Below, one piece after another: positions 36,216-44,280 of a stretch of DNA of 64,000 nt. Position numbers and translations under genes: made by a program. Origin of the DNA: Oscillospiraceae bacterium (lineage in GTDB: Bacteria; Bacillota; Clostridia; Oscillospirales; Oscillospiraceae); assembly GCA_902795045.1 (NCBI GenBank), contig CADBJU010000023.1, positions 1-64,000 on the forward strand, given 5' to 3'. Under the pieces are notes generated by a model that saw nothing but the letters and a program-made list of their open reading frames with translations, was not told where the DNA came from and did not search any database. Positions within the stretch are counted from its first letter, which is position 1, and each line of letters starts with the position of its first letter.

Positions 36216-36243
36216 ACACTGAATGACAATAAGGAGAATCAAC

Positions 36244-37035
36244 ATGAGAGTTGTTATTCAGGATAATTACGATAAAATGTGCAAGTGGGCCGCCGACTAC
36301 ATCGCCGCAAAGATCCGCGCCCACAAGGAAGACCGTCCCTTCGTGCTGGGCCTGCCCACCGGCTCCAGCCCCATCGGGGTGTACAAGGAGCTCGTGCGCA
36401 TGAATCAGGCCGGAGAGCTGAGCTTTGCCAACGTCGTCACCTTCAACATGGACGAGTACGTGGGCCTGCCCCATGAGCATGACCAGAGCTACTGGTACTT
36501 CATGCATGACAATCTCTTCAACCATCTGGTCGATATGAAGCCCGAGAACATCAACATCTTAAACGGCATGGCCGAGGATCCCGAGGCAGAGTGCGCCCGC
36601 TACGAGGCGAAGATCGCCTCCTACGGCGGGATTGACCTCTTCATGGGCGGCATCGGCGTGGACGGCCATCTGGCCTTCAACGAGCCCTACACCTCTCTGT
36701 CCTCCCGCACAGGCCTCAGAGACCTGACCACGGACACCATCCTGGTCAACTCCCGCTTCTTCGACAACGACCCCTCCAAGGTCCCCACCCGCGCCCTGTC
36801 CGTCGGCATCGGCACCGTGACCGATTCCAGGGAAGTCCTGGTGCTCATCAGCGGCCACAACAAGGCCCGCGCCCTGGCCGCCACCGTCGAGGGCGGCGTG
36901 AGCCAGAAGTGGACCTGCAGCGCCCTGCAGCTGCACAACGCGGCGATCATTGCCTGCGATGAGGCCGCCTGCGGCGAGCTCACCGTGGATACCTACAAGT
37001 ACTTCCTGGATATCGAGAAGAGCCAGAGACTGTAA
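36244..37035 (+). CDS. nagB: Glucosamine-6-phosphate deaminase
   Basis: 263 residues from ATG 36244, with AAGGAG 7 bases upstream; an in-frame ATG at 36223 has no site. Family motifs: LGLPTGSSPIGVYKEL, the acidic NMDEYVGL (D70, E71), and the catalytic MGGIGVDGHLAFNEP with D140, H142 and E147. It interconverts glucosamine-6-phosphate and fructose-6-phosphate plus ammonia. The glmS ribozyme in its leader would lower expression when GlcN6P is high, which fits a biosynthetic (aminating) role better than a degradative one. That direction is inference. It stands alone between promoter and terminator; no nagA follows. Confidence 0.95.
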   Translation: MRVVIQDNYDKMCKWAADYIAAKIRAHKEDRPFVLGLPTGSSPIGVYKELVRMNQAGELSFANVVTFNMDEYVGLPHEHDQSYWYFMHDNLFNHLVDMKPENINILNGMAEDPEAECARYEAKIASYGGIDLFMGGIGVDGHLAFNEPYTSLSSRTGLRDLTTDTILVNSRFFDNDPSKVPTRALSVGIGTVTDSREVLVLISGHNKARALAATVEGGVSQKWTCSALQLHNAAIIACDEAACGELTVDTYKYFLDIEKSQRL

Positions 37036-37072
37036 AACTTTCCGGGAACTTCTGCCGAAATTCAACGTCAAT

Positions 37073-37110
37073 AAGGACAGACCGCATCGCGCGGCCTGTC
37101 CTTTCTTTTT
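37073..37110 (+). terminator. nagB terminator
   Basis: AAGGACAG pairs with CTGTCCTT, with an inner CCGC/GCGG stem, followed by TCTTTTT. Confidence 0.88.
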
Positions 37111-37162
37111 ATGAACAGACTGAAAACCCTGTTTTCTCTCTGTTTTTTCCCGGGAATCGGTG

Positions 37163-37191
37163 TTGAAAAAGTGTCCGGGACGTTATATAAT
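37163..37191 (+). promoter_or_regulatory. Promoter of Sel1-repeat gene
   Basis: TTGAAA (37163-37168), 17-base spacer, TATAAT (37186-37191). Confidence 0.75.
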
Positions 37192-37226
37192 AAACCGCCT
37201 ATGAAATGAAAAGGAGAACTGCAGAT

Positions 37227-38321
37227 ATGAAGAAACTGTTTGCAGCAATGCTGCTGCTTGTTATGATGCTGAGCCTCTTTGCCGGGGCAAGCGCTTATGC
37301 TGACGCCGAGGCGACCGCCCTTTTTGACAGCGGCGACTACGAGGGCGCCTTCCGCATGGCAAGCGCCGCGGACGCATCCGACCCCGCCGTTGCCGCCCTG
37401 CTGGGCAAGGCCTATTACCTCGGTCTCGGCACCGACGTCAACTATGCCAAGGCCCAGTCCTACCTGGAGACTGCCTCCAAGGGCGGCTATGCAAGCGCCT
37501 CCTACCTGCTGGCAAACGCCTCCGATTTCGGCACCGGCACCCGCATGGACAAGGACGAGGCCGCGCGCCGCTACATCAAGTTTGTCGCCGTGGCGGACGA
37601 GACGGACCCCGCCTCTTCCGATTACGGCATGTGCATGACCTATCTTGCCGAGTGCTTTGCCAAGGGCCACGGCGTGGAGAAAAAGCACGAGCTGGCGCTG
37701 GACGCGGCGAACAAGGCCTCCTCTGCGGCAAACCTCACGCCCTTTGAGCTGATGAGCCTTGCCGATTTCTACAACAGCCCCGCCCCCAACCACGTCAGCA
37801 GCGCCGCCGACCAGACCGGCGAATATGAGGTGGAGACCGCCCGCAAGGTGGACGCCGCCAAGGCCGAGGAGCTCTATAAGCGCGCCCAGCCGGGCCTGCA
37901 GAAGCTCTCCGACGCGGGCAACCTCGCGGCCACGAAGATGCTCGGCGACCTGTATCTCGACGGCAAGGGCGGCGTGGCCCAGGACTATGCCAAGGCGCTG
38001 GACACCTACATGATCGCCGCCGATGAGGACTACGCCCCCGCTCAGGCCCAGGTCGGCTACATCTACCAGAACGCCCTGGGCGTGCCCGCCGACTACGCCA
38101 AGGCCATGGAGTGGAACAACCGCGCCGCCATGCAGGGCAACCCCGAGGGCCAGGCCCAGATCGGCTACCTGTACCAGAACGGTCTCGGCGTGACCCAGAA
38201 TCTGGACGAGGCGGGCCGCTGGTACACACGCGCCAAGGAGGGCGGCAGCGACTGGGCCGCCGCCATGCTCGAGCAGACCGAGGCCACCAACCCCCACGCC
38301 TCCTTCGAGGCACACGCGTGA
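37227..38321 (+). CDS. Secreted Sel1-repeat protein
   Basis: 364 residues from ATG 37227. A signal peptide (residues 1-25, cut near AYA|DAE) is followed by Sel1-like tetratricopeptide repeats. Examples are AAKAYYLGLGTDVNYAKAQSYLE-type units and ending units QVGYIYQNALGVPADYAKAM and QIGYLYQNGLGVTQNLDEA. Such helical solenoids bind other proteins. Its own strong promoter suggests separate expression; the binding partner is unknown. Repeat C begins a few bases after the stop. Confidence 0.85.
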   Translation: MKKLFAAMLLLVMMLSLFAGASAYADAEATALFDSGDYEGAFRMASAADASDPAVAALLGKAYYLGLGTDVNYAKAQSYLETASKGGYASASYLLANASDFGTGTRMDKDEAARRYIKFVAVADETDPASSDYGMCMTYLAECFAKGHGVEKKHELALDAANKASSAANLTPFELMSLADFYNSPAPNHVSSAADQTGEYEVETARKVDAAKAEELYKRAQPGLQKLSDAGNLAATKMLGDLYLDGKGGVAQDYAKALDTYMIAADEDYAPAQAQVGYIYQNALGVPADYAKAMEWNNRAAMQGNPEGQAQIGYLYQNGLGVTQNLDEAGRWYTRAKEGGSDWAAAMLEQTEATNPHASFEAHA

Positions 38322-38326
38322 AGCGT

Positions 38327-38500
38327 CGTATCAATGAAATGCCCTGATGGCATTTCATTGATACGAGGAGGATTGCAGCCTGCCGCGCGCACTCGCTTGC
38401 GGGAGACGCTCGCACACTTGCAGGCTGAGAAGTATTTTTTCCGAGGTACACGCCCTCGGAAAAAATGTATTTGATTTGTTTTTCGCCTTGCGAGGCGAAA
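38327..38500. repeat. Repeat C copy 2, three-hairpin element
   Basis: Hairpin 1: CGTATCAATGAAATGCC with its complement (38327-38365). Hairpin 2: CAGCCTGC (38376-38383) with GCAGGCTG (38420-38427). Hairpin 3: TTTTTTCCG with CGGAAAAAA. The inner sequence CGCGCACTCGCTTGCG and GACGCTCGCACACTTGC is nearly the same as in copy 1. From 38500 to 38650 there follow short GC palindromes and a half copy of repeat F, with no gene. Confidence 0.7.
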
Positions 38501-38652
38501 AATCAGAGGGAAGATTCCCCCGGCGGGGGAAATGTCCGCGCAGCGGACAAAAGGGGGGAGGAGTTCCCCCTCTGAACTCCCCCTTTGCTTTTCAATCTGT
38601 TCGCGCAGCGGACTCTATATCTTCACTTTCCGCTTTTCATTTTCCGCTTTTA

Positions 38653-38681
38653 TTGACGCTTTCCCGCCGCTGTGGTAAAAT
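38653..38681 (+). promoter_or_regulatory. Promoter for small protein gene
   Basis: TTGACG (38653-38658), 17-base spacer, TAAAAT (38676-38681). Confidence 0.65.
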
Positions 38682-38724
38682 AATGCTATCCCAATCGGAT
38701 AATTTAAAATCAGGAGGCAGCAAT

Positions 38725-38937
38725 ATGACGTTCAGAACCATGACCGTGAAGGAGTGCTTTGCCAATCCCCAGTGCAAGGCCATCATCGAGGAGCTTGCGC
38801 CCCAGATCATGAAGTACCCCATCAAGCTTTTCAACAAGAAAAGCTGCGGTGAGATCTTCGACCTGGTGGTCAGCAAGAAGATCGTCCCCGAGGATGTGGC
38901 CAAAGCCATCGAGGAAAAAATCAACGCGATCCTGTAA
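38725..38937 (+). CDS. Small helical protein of unknown function
   Basis: 70 residues from ATG 38725, with AGGAGG 7 bases upstream, a good promoter and a terminator, so it is likely real. Predicted all-helical and soluble: MTVKECFANPQCKAIIEEL, then IMKYPIKLFNKKSCGEIFDL. The layout, a short helix followed by an 'ANP..KAIIE' turn, recalls a small module found at the ends of some secreted enzymes, but I cannot name a family. Two cysteines (residues 10 and 17) could pair or bind metal. Function unknown. Confidence 0.7.
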   Translation: MTFRTMTVKECFANPQCKAIIEELAPQIMKYPIKLFNKKSCGEIFDLVVSKKIVPEDVAKAIEEKINAIL

Positions 38938-38946
38938 AGAAAAACC

Positions 38947-38980
38947 GCCCCGCTTCCTTTCGGAAACGGGGCAATTTTTT
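38947..38980. terminator. Bidirectional terminator
   Basis: GCCCCG with CGGGGC and inner TTCC with GGAA, then AATTTTTT; an A run precedes it. It lies between converging genes. Confidence 0.85.
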
Positions 38981-38982
38981 GC

Positions 38983-39723
38983 TCAATAGATCTTGGGCTG
39001 CAGGGGGCTGTTGCTGGCGGAGATGATATCTTCCCGGCTGAGCATGAATTCCTTGAGTTCGGCGTAGCTGATGGCCTCCCGGCGGCGGATGGTGAGGTCG
39101 TAGTCGGTGGTGCCGTCGCTGTGGCGGGTGACCTTGCTCTCCGACACCTGGGCCTTCCATTCCTTCAGCTTTGTCTCCAGCGCGCCGTTGAAGTCATAGC
39201 CGTTTTTGACCGTGAACTGCAGGCGGTTGCCGCCGTAGGCGTCCGCGCCGACGGCGACCTTGTGCAGGAAAAACTGGTTGAGGTTCATCAGTACTGTCCC
39301 GAACACGCCCACCACGTACATCCCGGCCCCGATGGCAAGGCCGATGCCCGCCGTGAGCCAGATGCCCGCCGCGGTAGTCAGGCCCTTGACGCTGCCGCCG
39401 TTTTTGATGATGACGGCGGAGCACAGAAAGCTGATGCCGCTGACCACCTGGGCCGCCACACGGGCCGAGTCCGCCCCGCGTGTGCCGGGGAAGCTGGAGC
39501 CGTCCGGGTTTGTCAGATCGGCAAAGCCGTACTTGGAGATGATCATGATGAGCGCCGCGGCAAAGCACACGACGATGTGCGTGCGCACGCCGGCCTCCTT
39601 AAAGCGGCGGCTGCGCTCGGCCCCGATGGCGGCGCCGCAGGCGCAGGCCACCAGCAGCCGTATACAGAAGTCTACATTCTGTGCCAGTGAAAACTGGGTG
39701 TTGAGATAGTGAGCAAGTGTCAT
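38983..39723 (-). CDS. MgtC/SapB-family membrane protein
   Basis: 246 residues from ATG 39723, which has GGAGG 6 bases upstream; the longer open frame to 39861 crosses its promoter. Five hydrophobic segments carry the MgtC motif CACGAAIGAERSRRFKEAGVRTH, then FLCSAVIIKNGGSVKGLTTAAGIWLTAGIG. A C-terminal soluble domain of about 80 residues resembles an ACT-like fold. MgtC/SapB proteins are linked to magnesium-limited growth and membrane ATPase control; the role outside pathogens is unclear. Confidence 0.85.
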   Translation of the reverse strand: MTLAHYLNTQFSLAQNVDFCIRLLVACACGAAIGAERSRRFKEAGVRTHIVVCFAAALIMIISKYGFADLTNPDGSSFPGTRGADSARVAAQVVSGISFLCSAVIIKNGGSVKGLTTAAGIWLTAGIGLAIGAGMYVVGVFGTVLMNLNQFFLHKVAVGADAYGGNRLQFTVKNGYDFNGALETKLKEWKAQVSESKVTRHSDGTTDYDLTIRRREAISYAELKEFMLSREDIISASNSPLQPKIY

Positions 39724-39783
39724 GACGGCCTCCGAAAAAGCTGAAAAAGCCGCGGTTTTACCCCGGCTCTTTCGGATGATCGT

Positions 39784-39812
39784 ATTATAAAAACAAAAGC
39801 GTTTCTTGTCAA
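39784..39812 (-). promoter_or_regulatory. MgtC-like gene promoter
   Basis: Minus strand TTGACA (39807-39812), 17-base spacer, TATAAT (39784-39789), a perfect consensus promoter. Confidence 0.85.
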
Positions 39813-39860
39813 TTGCCGTACTAAACAAGGAAACGCTTACGTTTTTGCGCAAATTGTCCA

Positions 39861-39889
39861 TTGTCCGGCGGTTTTGCCTGTGTTATACT
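39861..39889 (+). promoter_or_regulatory. degV operon promoter
   Basis: TTGTCC (39861-39866), 17-base spacer, TATACT (39884-39889), divergent from the MgtC-like promoter. Confidence 0.65.
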
Positions 39890-39927
39890 ACGGAAACGGA
39901 ATTTTTTGGATTTTTAAGGAGAAAACC

Positions 39928-40809
39928 ATGGACTTTATCATCGCCACCTCCTCCACCGCCGACCTGCCGCGTCCCTGGCTGGAGGCCCATCATATCCCTT
40001 TCATCTCCTACAGCTACACGGTGAAGGACAAGGTGTATGAGGACGACTGCCGGGAGGAATCCCGCGCTGCGGTTTATCAAGGGATGCGAAACGGCGACCT
40101 TTTAAAAACCTCAATGATCAACGAGTTTGTCTATTACGACTTCTTCAAGAGCCTGCTCGAGACCGGTAAGGACGTGGTCTTTCTCGACATGTCGCGGGAG
40201 ATGTCCGTCTCCTTTGCCAATGCCACGAACGCCGCCGAGAAGGCCCGCGCCGAGTTTCCGGACCGTCAGCTCTATGTGATGGACACCTACTGCATCTCCG
40301 GCGGTCTGGGCGTGCTGGTGCAGAACATGGTCGAGCGCGCCGAGGCCGGCATGAGCTACTACGATGTCATCGCCTGGGGCGAGGAGCACAAGCTCAAAAT
40401 CGCCCACCGCTTCACAGTGGACGATCTCAACTACCTCAAGGCGGGCGGCAGGGTCTCCAACGCCTCGGCCCTGGTGGGGTCGCTGCTGAACATCAAGCCT
40501 GTGCTGTACGTGCCCGACTGCGGGACGCTGGACGTGGTAAAGAAGGCCCGGGGCCGCAGGGCGGCGCTCAGGGCCATCACCGACGGCATCATCCACGATC
40601 TCAGCGCCGTCGATCCCACGGGCAGAAAGCTCTGCATCCTGCACGCCGACTGCCTCGCGGACGCCGAGCACGTGCGCGACACCGTCAAAGCCGCGTATCC
40701 CCAGCTTGGCGAGATCACGATCTCGAGCCTCGGCGTCGTCATCGGCGCCCACTGCGGGCCCGGACTGCTCGCGGTGTTCTATCTCTGCGGAGGGCGCAGA
40801 CCGGAGTAA
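39928..40809 (+). CDS. DegV/FakB-family fatty acid-binding protein
   Basis: 293 residues from ATG 39928, with AAGGAG upstream. DegV fold: N-terminal IIATSSTADLP, the fatty-acid carboxylate motif area TSMINEFVYYDFF, and LKAGGRVSNASALVGSLLNIKPVL. FakB proteins present fatty acids to the FakA kinase; a FakA homologue is at 59. It begins a three-gene unit with the YoaK-like and DUF4250 genes, spaced 3 and 5 bases. Confidence 0.88.
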   Translation: MDFIIATSSTADLPRPWLEAHHIPFISYSYTVKDKVYEDDCREESRAAVYQGMRNGDLLKTSMINEFVYYDFFKSLLETGKDVVFLDMSREMSVSFANATNAAEKARAEFPDRQLYVMDTYCISGGLGVLVQNMVERAEAGMSYYDVIAWGEEHKLKIAHRFTVDDLNYLKAGGRVSNASALVGSLLNIKPVLYVPDCGTLDVVKKARGRRAALRAITDGIIHDLSAVDPTGRKLCILHADCLADAEHVRDTVKAAYPQLGEITISSLGVVIGAHCGPGLLAVFYLCGGRRPE

Positions 40810-40812
40810 GCC

Positions 40813-41460
40813 ATGAAGGAGCAAAAGCTTTTCCGCCGCTACGGCGTGTCCCTGGCCCTGGCCACGGTCGGCGGCTTTCTGGAGGCCTACACCTACGTCA
40901 CCCGCGACGGGGTCTTCGCCAACGCCCAGACCGGCAACATTGCCCGCATGGGTCTGAATCTCGCGCAGGGGAACATCCTGCTGACGCTGCGCTATCTGAT
41001 CCCGGTGATCGCCTTCATGGCGGGGGTGACGCTGTCGCTGCAGCTCAGGCGGCTGCGGCAGGACTGGGAGAGGATCATCCTCCTGCTGGAGATCGCCCTG
41101 CTGTTTCTGGTGGGCCTTATCCCGACGGGGAGGCTCAACATGCTCGCCACGGTGACGGTGTCCTTCGTCTGCGCCCTGCAGGTGGAGAGCTTTCGCAAAT
41201 TCGGCGAAAACGCCTTCGCCTCCACCATGTGCACCGGCAACCTGCGCATTGCCACCGAGCATCTGAACCGCTATTTTCCCGACAAAAGCCGCAAGGAACT
41301 CGACACGGCGCTCCAGTACTACGGCATCGACCTGGTGTTTGCCTGCGCGGTGCTGGTGGGCTACTGGGTGACAAGTGCCTTCGGCGCGCGCGCCGTGTGG
41401 TTCCCGATCCTGATCCCGGCGGCGCTGCTTATCCTGCTGCGGCGGGAGGAAGTGAGGTGA
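40813..41460 (+). CDS. YoaK-family (DUF1275) membrane protein
   Basis: 215 residues, six hydrophobic segments. Family marks: VGGFLEAYTYVTRDGVFANAQTGN near residues 15-38 and the later ENAFASTMCTGNLRIATEHL. DUF1275 proteins are putative transporters without a settled substrate. Starts 3 bases after the DegV gene stop. Confidence 0.82.
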   Translation: MKEQKLFRRYGVSLALATVGGFLEAYTYVTRDGVFANAQTGNIARMGLNLAQGNILLTLRYLIPVIAFMAGVTLSLQLRRLRQDWERIILLLEIALLFLVGLIPTGRLNMLATVTVSFVCALQVESFRKFGENAFASTMCTGNLRIATEHLNRYFPDKSRKELDTALQYYGIDLVFACAVLVGYWVTSAFGARAVWFPILIPAALLILLRREEVR

Positions 41461-41465
41461 AGCCC

Positions 41466-41639
41466 ATGCTGCCGAAGGACCCCATGATTTTACTGAGCTA
41501 TATCAACACTCATCTGCGGGACGATTACCCGAGCCTCGACGCCCTGTGCGAGGATCTGGACATCCCGCGTGCGGAGCTGGAGGAGAAGCTCTCCGCCGTC
41601 GGCTTTGCCTACGACGAGGGGCAGAACCGCTTCCGCTGA
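41466..41639 (+). CDS. DUF4250 small protein
   Basis: 57 residues beginning MLPKDPMILLSYINTHLRDD, the typical DUF4250 start, and ending YDEGQNRFR. It is a small soluble helical protein, common as a single-copy gene in Clostridia and Bacteroidetes. An alternative GTG at 41457 would add three residues and overlap the previous stop. Function unknown. It closes the degV unit, followed by a terminator. Confidence 0.8.
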   Translation: MLPKDPMILLSYINTHLRDDYPSLDALCEDLDIPRAELEEKLSAVGFAYDEGQNRFR

Positions 41640-41653
41640 AACTTATCCATATA

Positions 41654-41684
41654 AAAAACGGAACGCAGACGCGTTCCGTTTAAA
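41654..41684 (+). terminator. degV unit terminator
   Basis: AAACGGAACGC and GCGTTCCGTTT, 11-base perfect stem with an AGAC loop. Confidence 0.85.
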
Positions 41685-41822
41685 TTTACACCGCTCTGCG
41701 CAGATTTGTCAACGGAAACAGCCTTTCAACCCATATTTTTGTCGTAGTTCACAAAAACCGCGGTACGTTTTTTGGGAAAGATATTTCCTTGACATGGCAA
41801 ATCCTGCTTGACAGCCCCAGAT

Positions 41823-41860
41823 AAAAAGGCGCCGTCCCTCTCCTTTCGGGGGGAGCCGGC
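41823..41860 (-). terminator. GDPD gene terminator
   Basis: On the minus strand GCGCCGGCTCCCCCC, GAAA loop, GGAGAGGGACGGCGC and then CTTTTTAT. Confidence 0.8.
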
Positions 41861-41877
41861 GCGGTGTGTTTTCAGTT

Positions 41878-42606
41878 TCAGCCCTGCGCCTTGAGCCAGG
41901 CCTTCGGCACGCCGGGGAAGTTGCCGATGACGCCCTCCACGCCCCATTCGACCATGGTCTCAAACATGCCCAGGTCGTTGACCGTCCAGGTGTTGATGCC
42001 GATGCCGTACTCCTTGCAGTTGTCGACATTCTCCTTCGTCAGCAGTTCGCAGTCGGGGTGGTAGAAGTCGAAGCCGTACTTGTGGCAGTAGTAGCCCGCA
42101 AACTGGAGGTCGTTGTTTTCCACCAGCGCGCCCACCGGGCACTGGGGCAGAAGCTCCTTCATGCGAAGGGCGGACAGGTGGTTGAAGGAGGAGAAGATCA
42201 CCCGATCCTCAAGCCCGAAGGCCCTGACCATCTCCGCCGTCTTTTCCTCGATCTCCGGGTAGCAGATGATGCTGGTCTTGAGCTCGATGTTGGTGATGAG
42301 CTTCGTCCCCTTCACCCAGCCGCAGTACTCCTCCAGCGTCGGGATGCGCTCGGGCGGGCAGGTGCCGCCCTTGATGACGGAGGCGTCCAGCGCCTTGAGC
42401 TCTTTCAGCGTATGGTCCTTGACCCAGCCGGTGCCGGTGGTGGTGCGGTCGAGAGTCTCGTCGTGGATGATGACGATCTGCCCGTCCTTTGTAAGCTGCA
42501 CATCCAGCTCAATGCCGTCGGTCCCTGCCTTCTCCGCCTCCCGGAAGGCGAGCATGGTGTTCTCCGGGTATTTCCCGCTGTAGCCGCGGTGTGCGAATAC
42601 TCTCAT
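41878..42606 (-). CDS. Glycerophosphodiester phosphodiesterase
   Basis: 242 residues from ATG 42606, preceded by AGGAGG at 8 bases; a longer open frame to 42642 lacks a site. GDPD motifs: VFAHRGYSGKYPENT (catalytic His in HRG), ELDVQLTKDG (metal-binding Glu/Asp) and HDETLDRTTTG. It has no signal peptide, so it acts in the cytoplasm on glycerophosphodiesters from lipid turnover, releasing glycerol-3-phosphate. Confidence 0.92.
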   Translation of the reverse strand: MRVFAHRGYSGKYPENTMLAFREAEKAGTDGIELDVQLTKDGQIVIIHDETLDRTTTGTGWVKDHTLKELKALDASVIKGGTCPPERIPTLEEYCGWVKGTKLITNIELKTSIICYPEIEEKTAEMVRAFGLEDRVIFSSFNHLSALRMKELLPQCPVGALVENNDLQFAGYYCHKYGFDFYHPDCELLTKENVDNCKEYGIGINTWTVNDLGMFETMVEWGVEGVIGNFPGVPKAWLKAQG

Positions 42607-42652
42607 GGTTTGTTTCCTCCTGCAAACGGTTTTTTCGTTCATGACGCTATTA

Positions 42653-42682
42653 ACCTTACATCAAGCTGCATGGAAAAGTCAA
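42653..42682 (-). promoter_or_regulatory. GDPD promoter
   Basis: Minus strand TTGACT (42677-42682), 18-base spacer, TAAGGT (42653-42658). Confidence 0.4.
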
Positions 42683-42719
42683 TATTGACATGCAATTCAA
42701 ATTCCCGTGCGTTTTGCAA

Positions 42720-42748
42720 TTGATGTTTTCTCTTACTTGTGGTATTCT
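42720..42748 (+). promoter_or_regulatory. trmB operon promoter
   Basis: TTGATG (42720-42725), 17-base spacer, TATTCT (42743-42748). Confidence 0.45.
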
Positions 42749-42781
42749 GATATATACATGACCTTAGGAGAGTACGCAGAC

Positions 42782-43528
42782 ATGAGAATGAGAAAGAGAG
42801 CCAACCTTGACAAGCGCATGGAGCGCTGTGCCGGGTTATTGATAGAAGAACCGGAAGCCCTGCGCGGCAGGTGGCTGGAGAGCTTTCCCGGCCACGAGCG
42901 GCTGTATGTGGAGCTCGGCTGCGGCAAGGGCCGCTTTACGGCCGACACCGCCGAGTCTATCCCCGAAACCCTGTACATCGCCGTGGAGAAGGTGCCGGAC
43001 GCGATGATCCTCGCCATGGAGAAGATCGACCGGCGCAGCATCGAAAACGTGCGCTTCATCGACGCAGACGCAAAGCTTCTGGGCACCATGTTCGCCCCCG
43101 GCGAGTGTGAGCGCATCTACATCAACTTCTGCGACCCCTGGCCCAAGAGCCGGGACGCCAAGCTCCGCCTCACCTCCCCCGCCTTCCTGCGCATCTATGC
43201 CGACATGCTCAAAGCGGGCGGCGAGATCCACTTCAAAACCGACAATACGCCCCTCTTCGACTGGTCGATCATGCAGCTCGAGGCCGAGGGCTGGTCCCTT
43301 TCCGAAGTCACCCACGACCTGCATGCAAACGGTCCGGTCGGCGTCATGACCGACTACGAGGCAAAGTTTTACGAGCAGGGTCTGAAGATCAACCGCCTGG
43401 CTGCGGCGAAGACGGCAGAGACCAAAACCACCGCCGCGGGAGCGGTGCCGCGGCTGCGCAACGCCTCCCTCACCGACGCGCGCGGCTATGAGGAGAGCCG
43501 GGAGGCAAACCGGAGGAGGGAGCCATGA
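42782..43528 (+). CDS. trmB: tRNA (guanine-46-N7)-methyltransferase
   Basis: 248 residues from ATG 42782 (TAGGAGAG upstream; the open frame starts further back inside the promoter). SAM-binding VELGCGKGRFTADTA, the catalytic NFCDPWPKSRDAKLRL and TDNTPLFDWSI motifs identify TrmB. It methylates G46 in the tRNA variable loop. About 30 Ala/Thr/Arg-rich residues extend past the usual end. It overlaps exoA by 4 bases. Confidence 0.94.
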   Translation: MRMRKRANLDKRMERCAGLLIEEPEALRGRWLESFPGHERLYVELGCGKGRFTADTAESIPETLYIAVEKVPDAMILAMEKIDRRSIENVRFIDADAKLLGTMFAPGECERIYINFCDPWPKSRDAKLRLTSPAFLRIYADMLKAGGEIHFKTDNTPLFDWSIMQLEAEGWSLSEVTHDLHANGPVGVMTDYEAKFYEQGLKINRLAAAKTAETKTTAAGAVPRLRNASLTDARGYEESREANRRREP

Positions 43529-44280
43529 GATTTCTTTCCTGGAACGTAAACGGCCTGCGTGCCGTACAGAAAAAGGGGTTTGAGGACATCTTCCTCTCCC
43601 TGGACGCGGACTTCTTCTGCATTCAGGAGACAAAGCTGCAGGAGGGCCAGATCGACCTCAGCTTCCCCGGATACGAGAGCTACTGGTGCTACGCCGAGAA
43701 GAAGGGCTACTCCGGCACGGCGATCTTTACAAAGCACACGCCGCTGTCGGTGAGCTATAACATCGGCGTGGAGGAGCACGGCCACGAGGGACGCACCGTC
43801 ACGCTGGAATATGCGGACTTTTACCTGGTCTGCGTCTATACCCCGAACGCCCAGGACGGGCTCAAGCGCATCGACTACCGCATGCGCTGGGAGGACGACT
43901 TTCGCGCGTACCTGTGCGGGCTGGATAAGCAAAAGCCCGTCATCGTCTGCGGCGACATGAACGTGGCCCATGAGGAGATCGACCTCAAAAACCCCAAGCA
44001 GAATGTGGGCAACGCGGGCTTTTCGGACGAGGAGCGCGGCAAGTTCACCGAGCTTCTGGCCGCCGGCTTTACCGACAGTTTCCGCTTCCTCTATCCAGAC
44101 AAAACCGACGCCTACTCCTGGTGGAGCTACCGCATGAAGGCACGGGAGCGGAACGTGGGCTGGCGCATCGACTACTTTGTCATCTCCGACCGCCTGCGGG
44201 AAAAGGTCAAGGACGCCTACATCCTGCCGGAGATCATGGGCTCCGACCACTGCCCGGTGGGGCTGGACATCGCATGGTGA
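43525..44280 (+). CDS. exoA: Exodeoxyribonuclease III / AP endonuclease
   Basis: 251 residues, the usual size. Motifs: SWNVNGLRA, QETKLQ, GTAIFTK, GDMNVAHEEIDL and GSDHCPV, holding the Mg-binding Glu, catalytic Asp/Asn and the active His. It cuts DNA at abasic sites in base excision repair. The start overlaps trmB (ATGA) and its end overlaps dusB, so the three genes are translated together. Confidence 0.95.
   Translation: MRFLSWNVNGLRAVQKKGFEDIFLSLDADFFCIQETKLQEGQIDLSFPGYESYWCYAEKKGYSGTAIFTKHTPLSVSYNIGVEEHGHEGRTVTLEYADFYLVCVYTPNAQDGLKRIDYRMRWEDDFRAYLCGLDKQKPVIVCGDMNVAHEEIDLKNPKQNVGNAGFSDEERGKFTELLAAGFTDSFRFLYPDKTDAYSWWSYRMKARERNVGWRIDYFVISDRLREKVKDAYILPEIMGSDHCPVGLDIAW

Noticed and set aside
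36008..36243. Reading the nagB leader as a plain long leader or another GlcN6P-independent riboswitch
   Set aside because: The run of conserved glmS ribozyme blocks in the correct order, including the P4 region, is too specific for chance.
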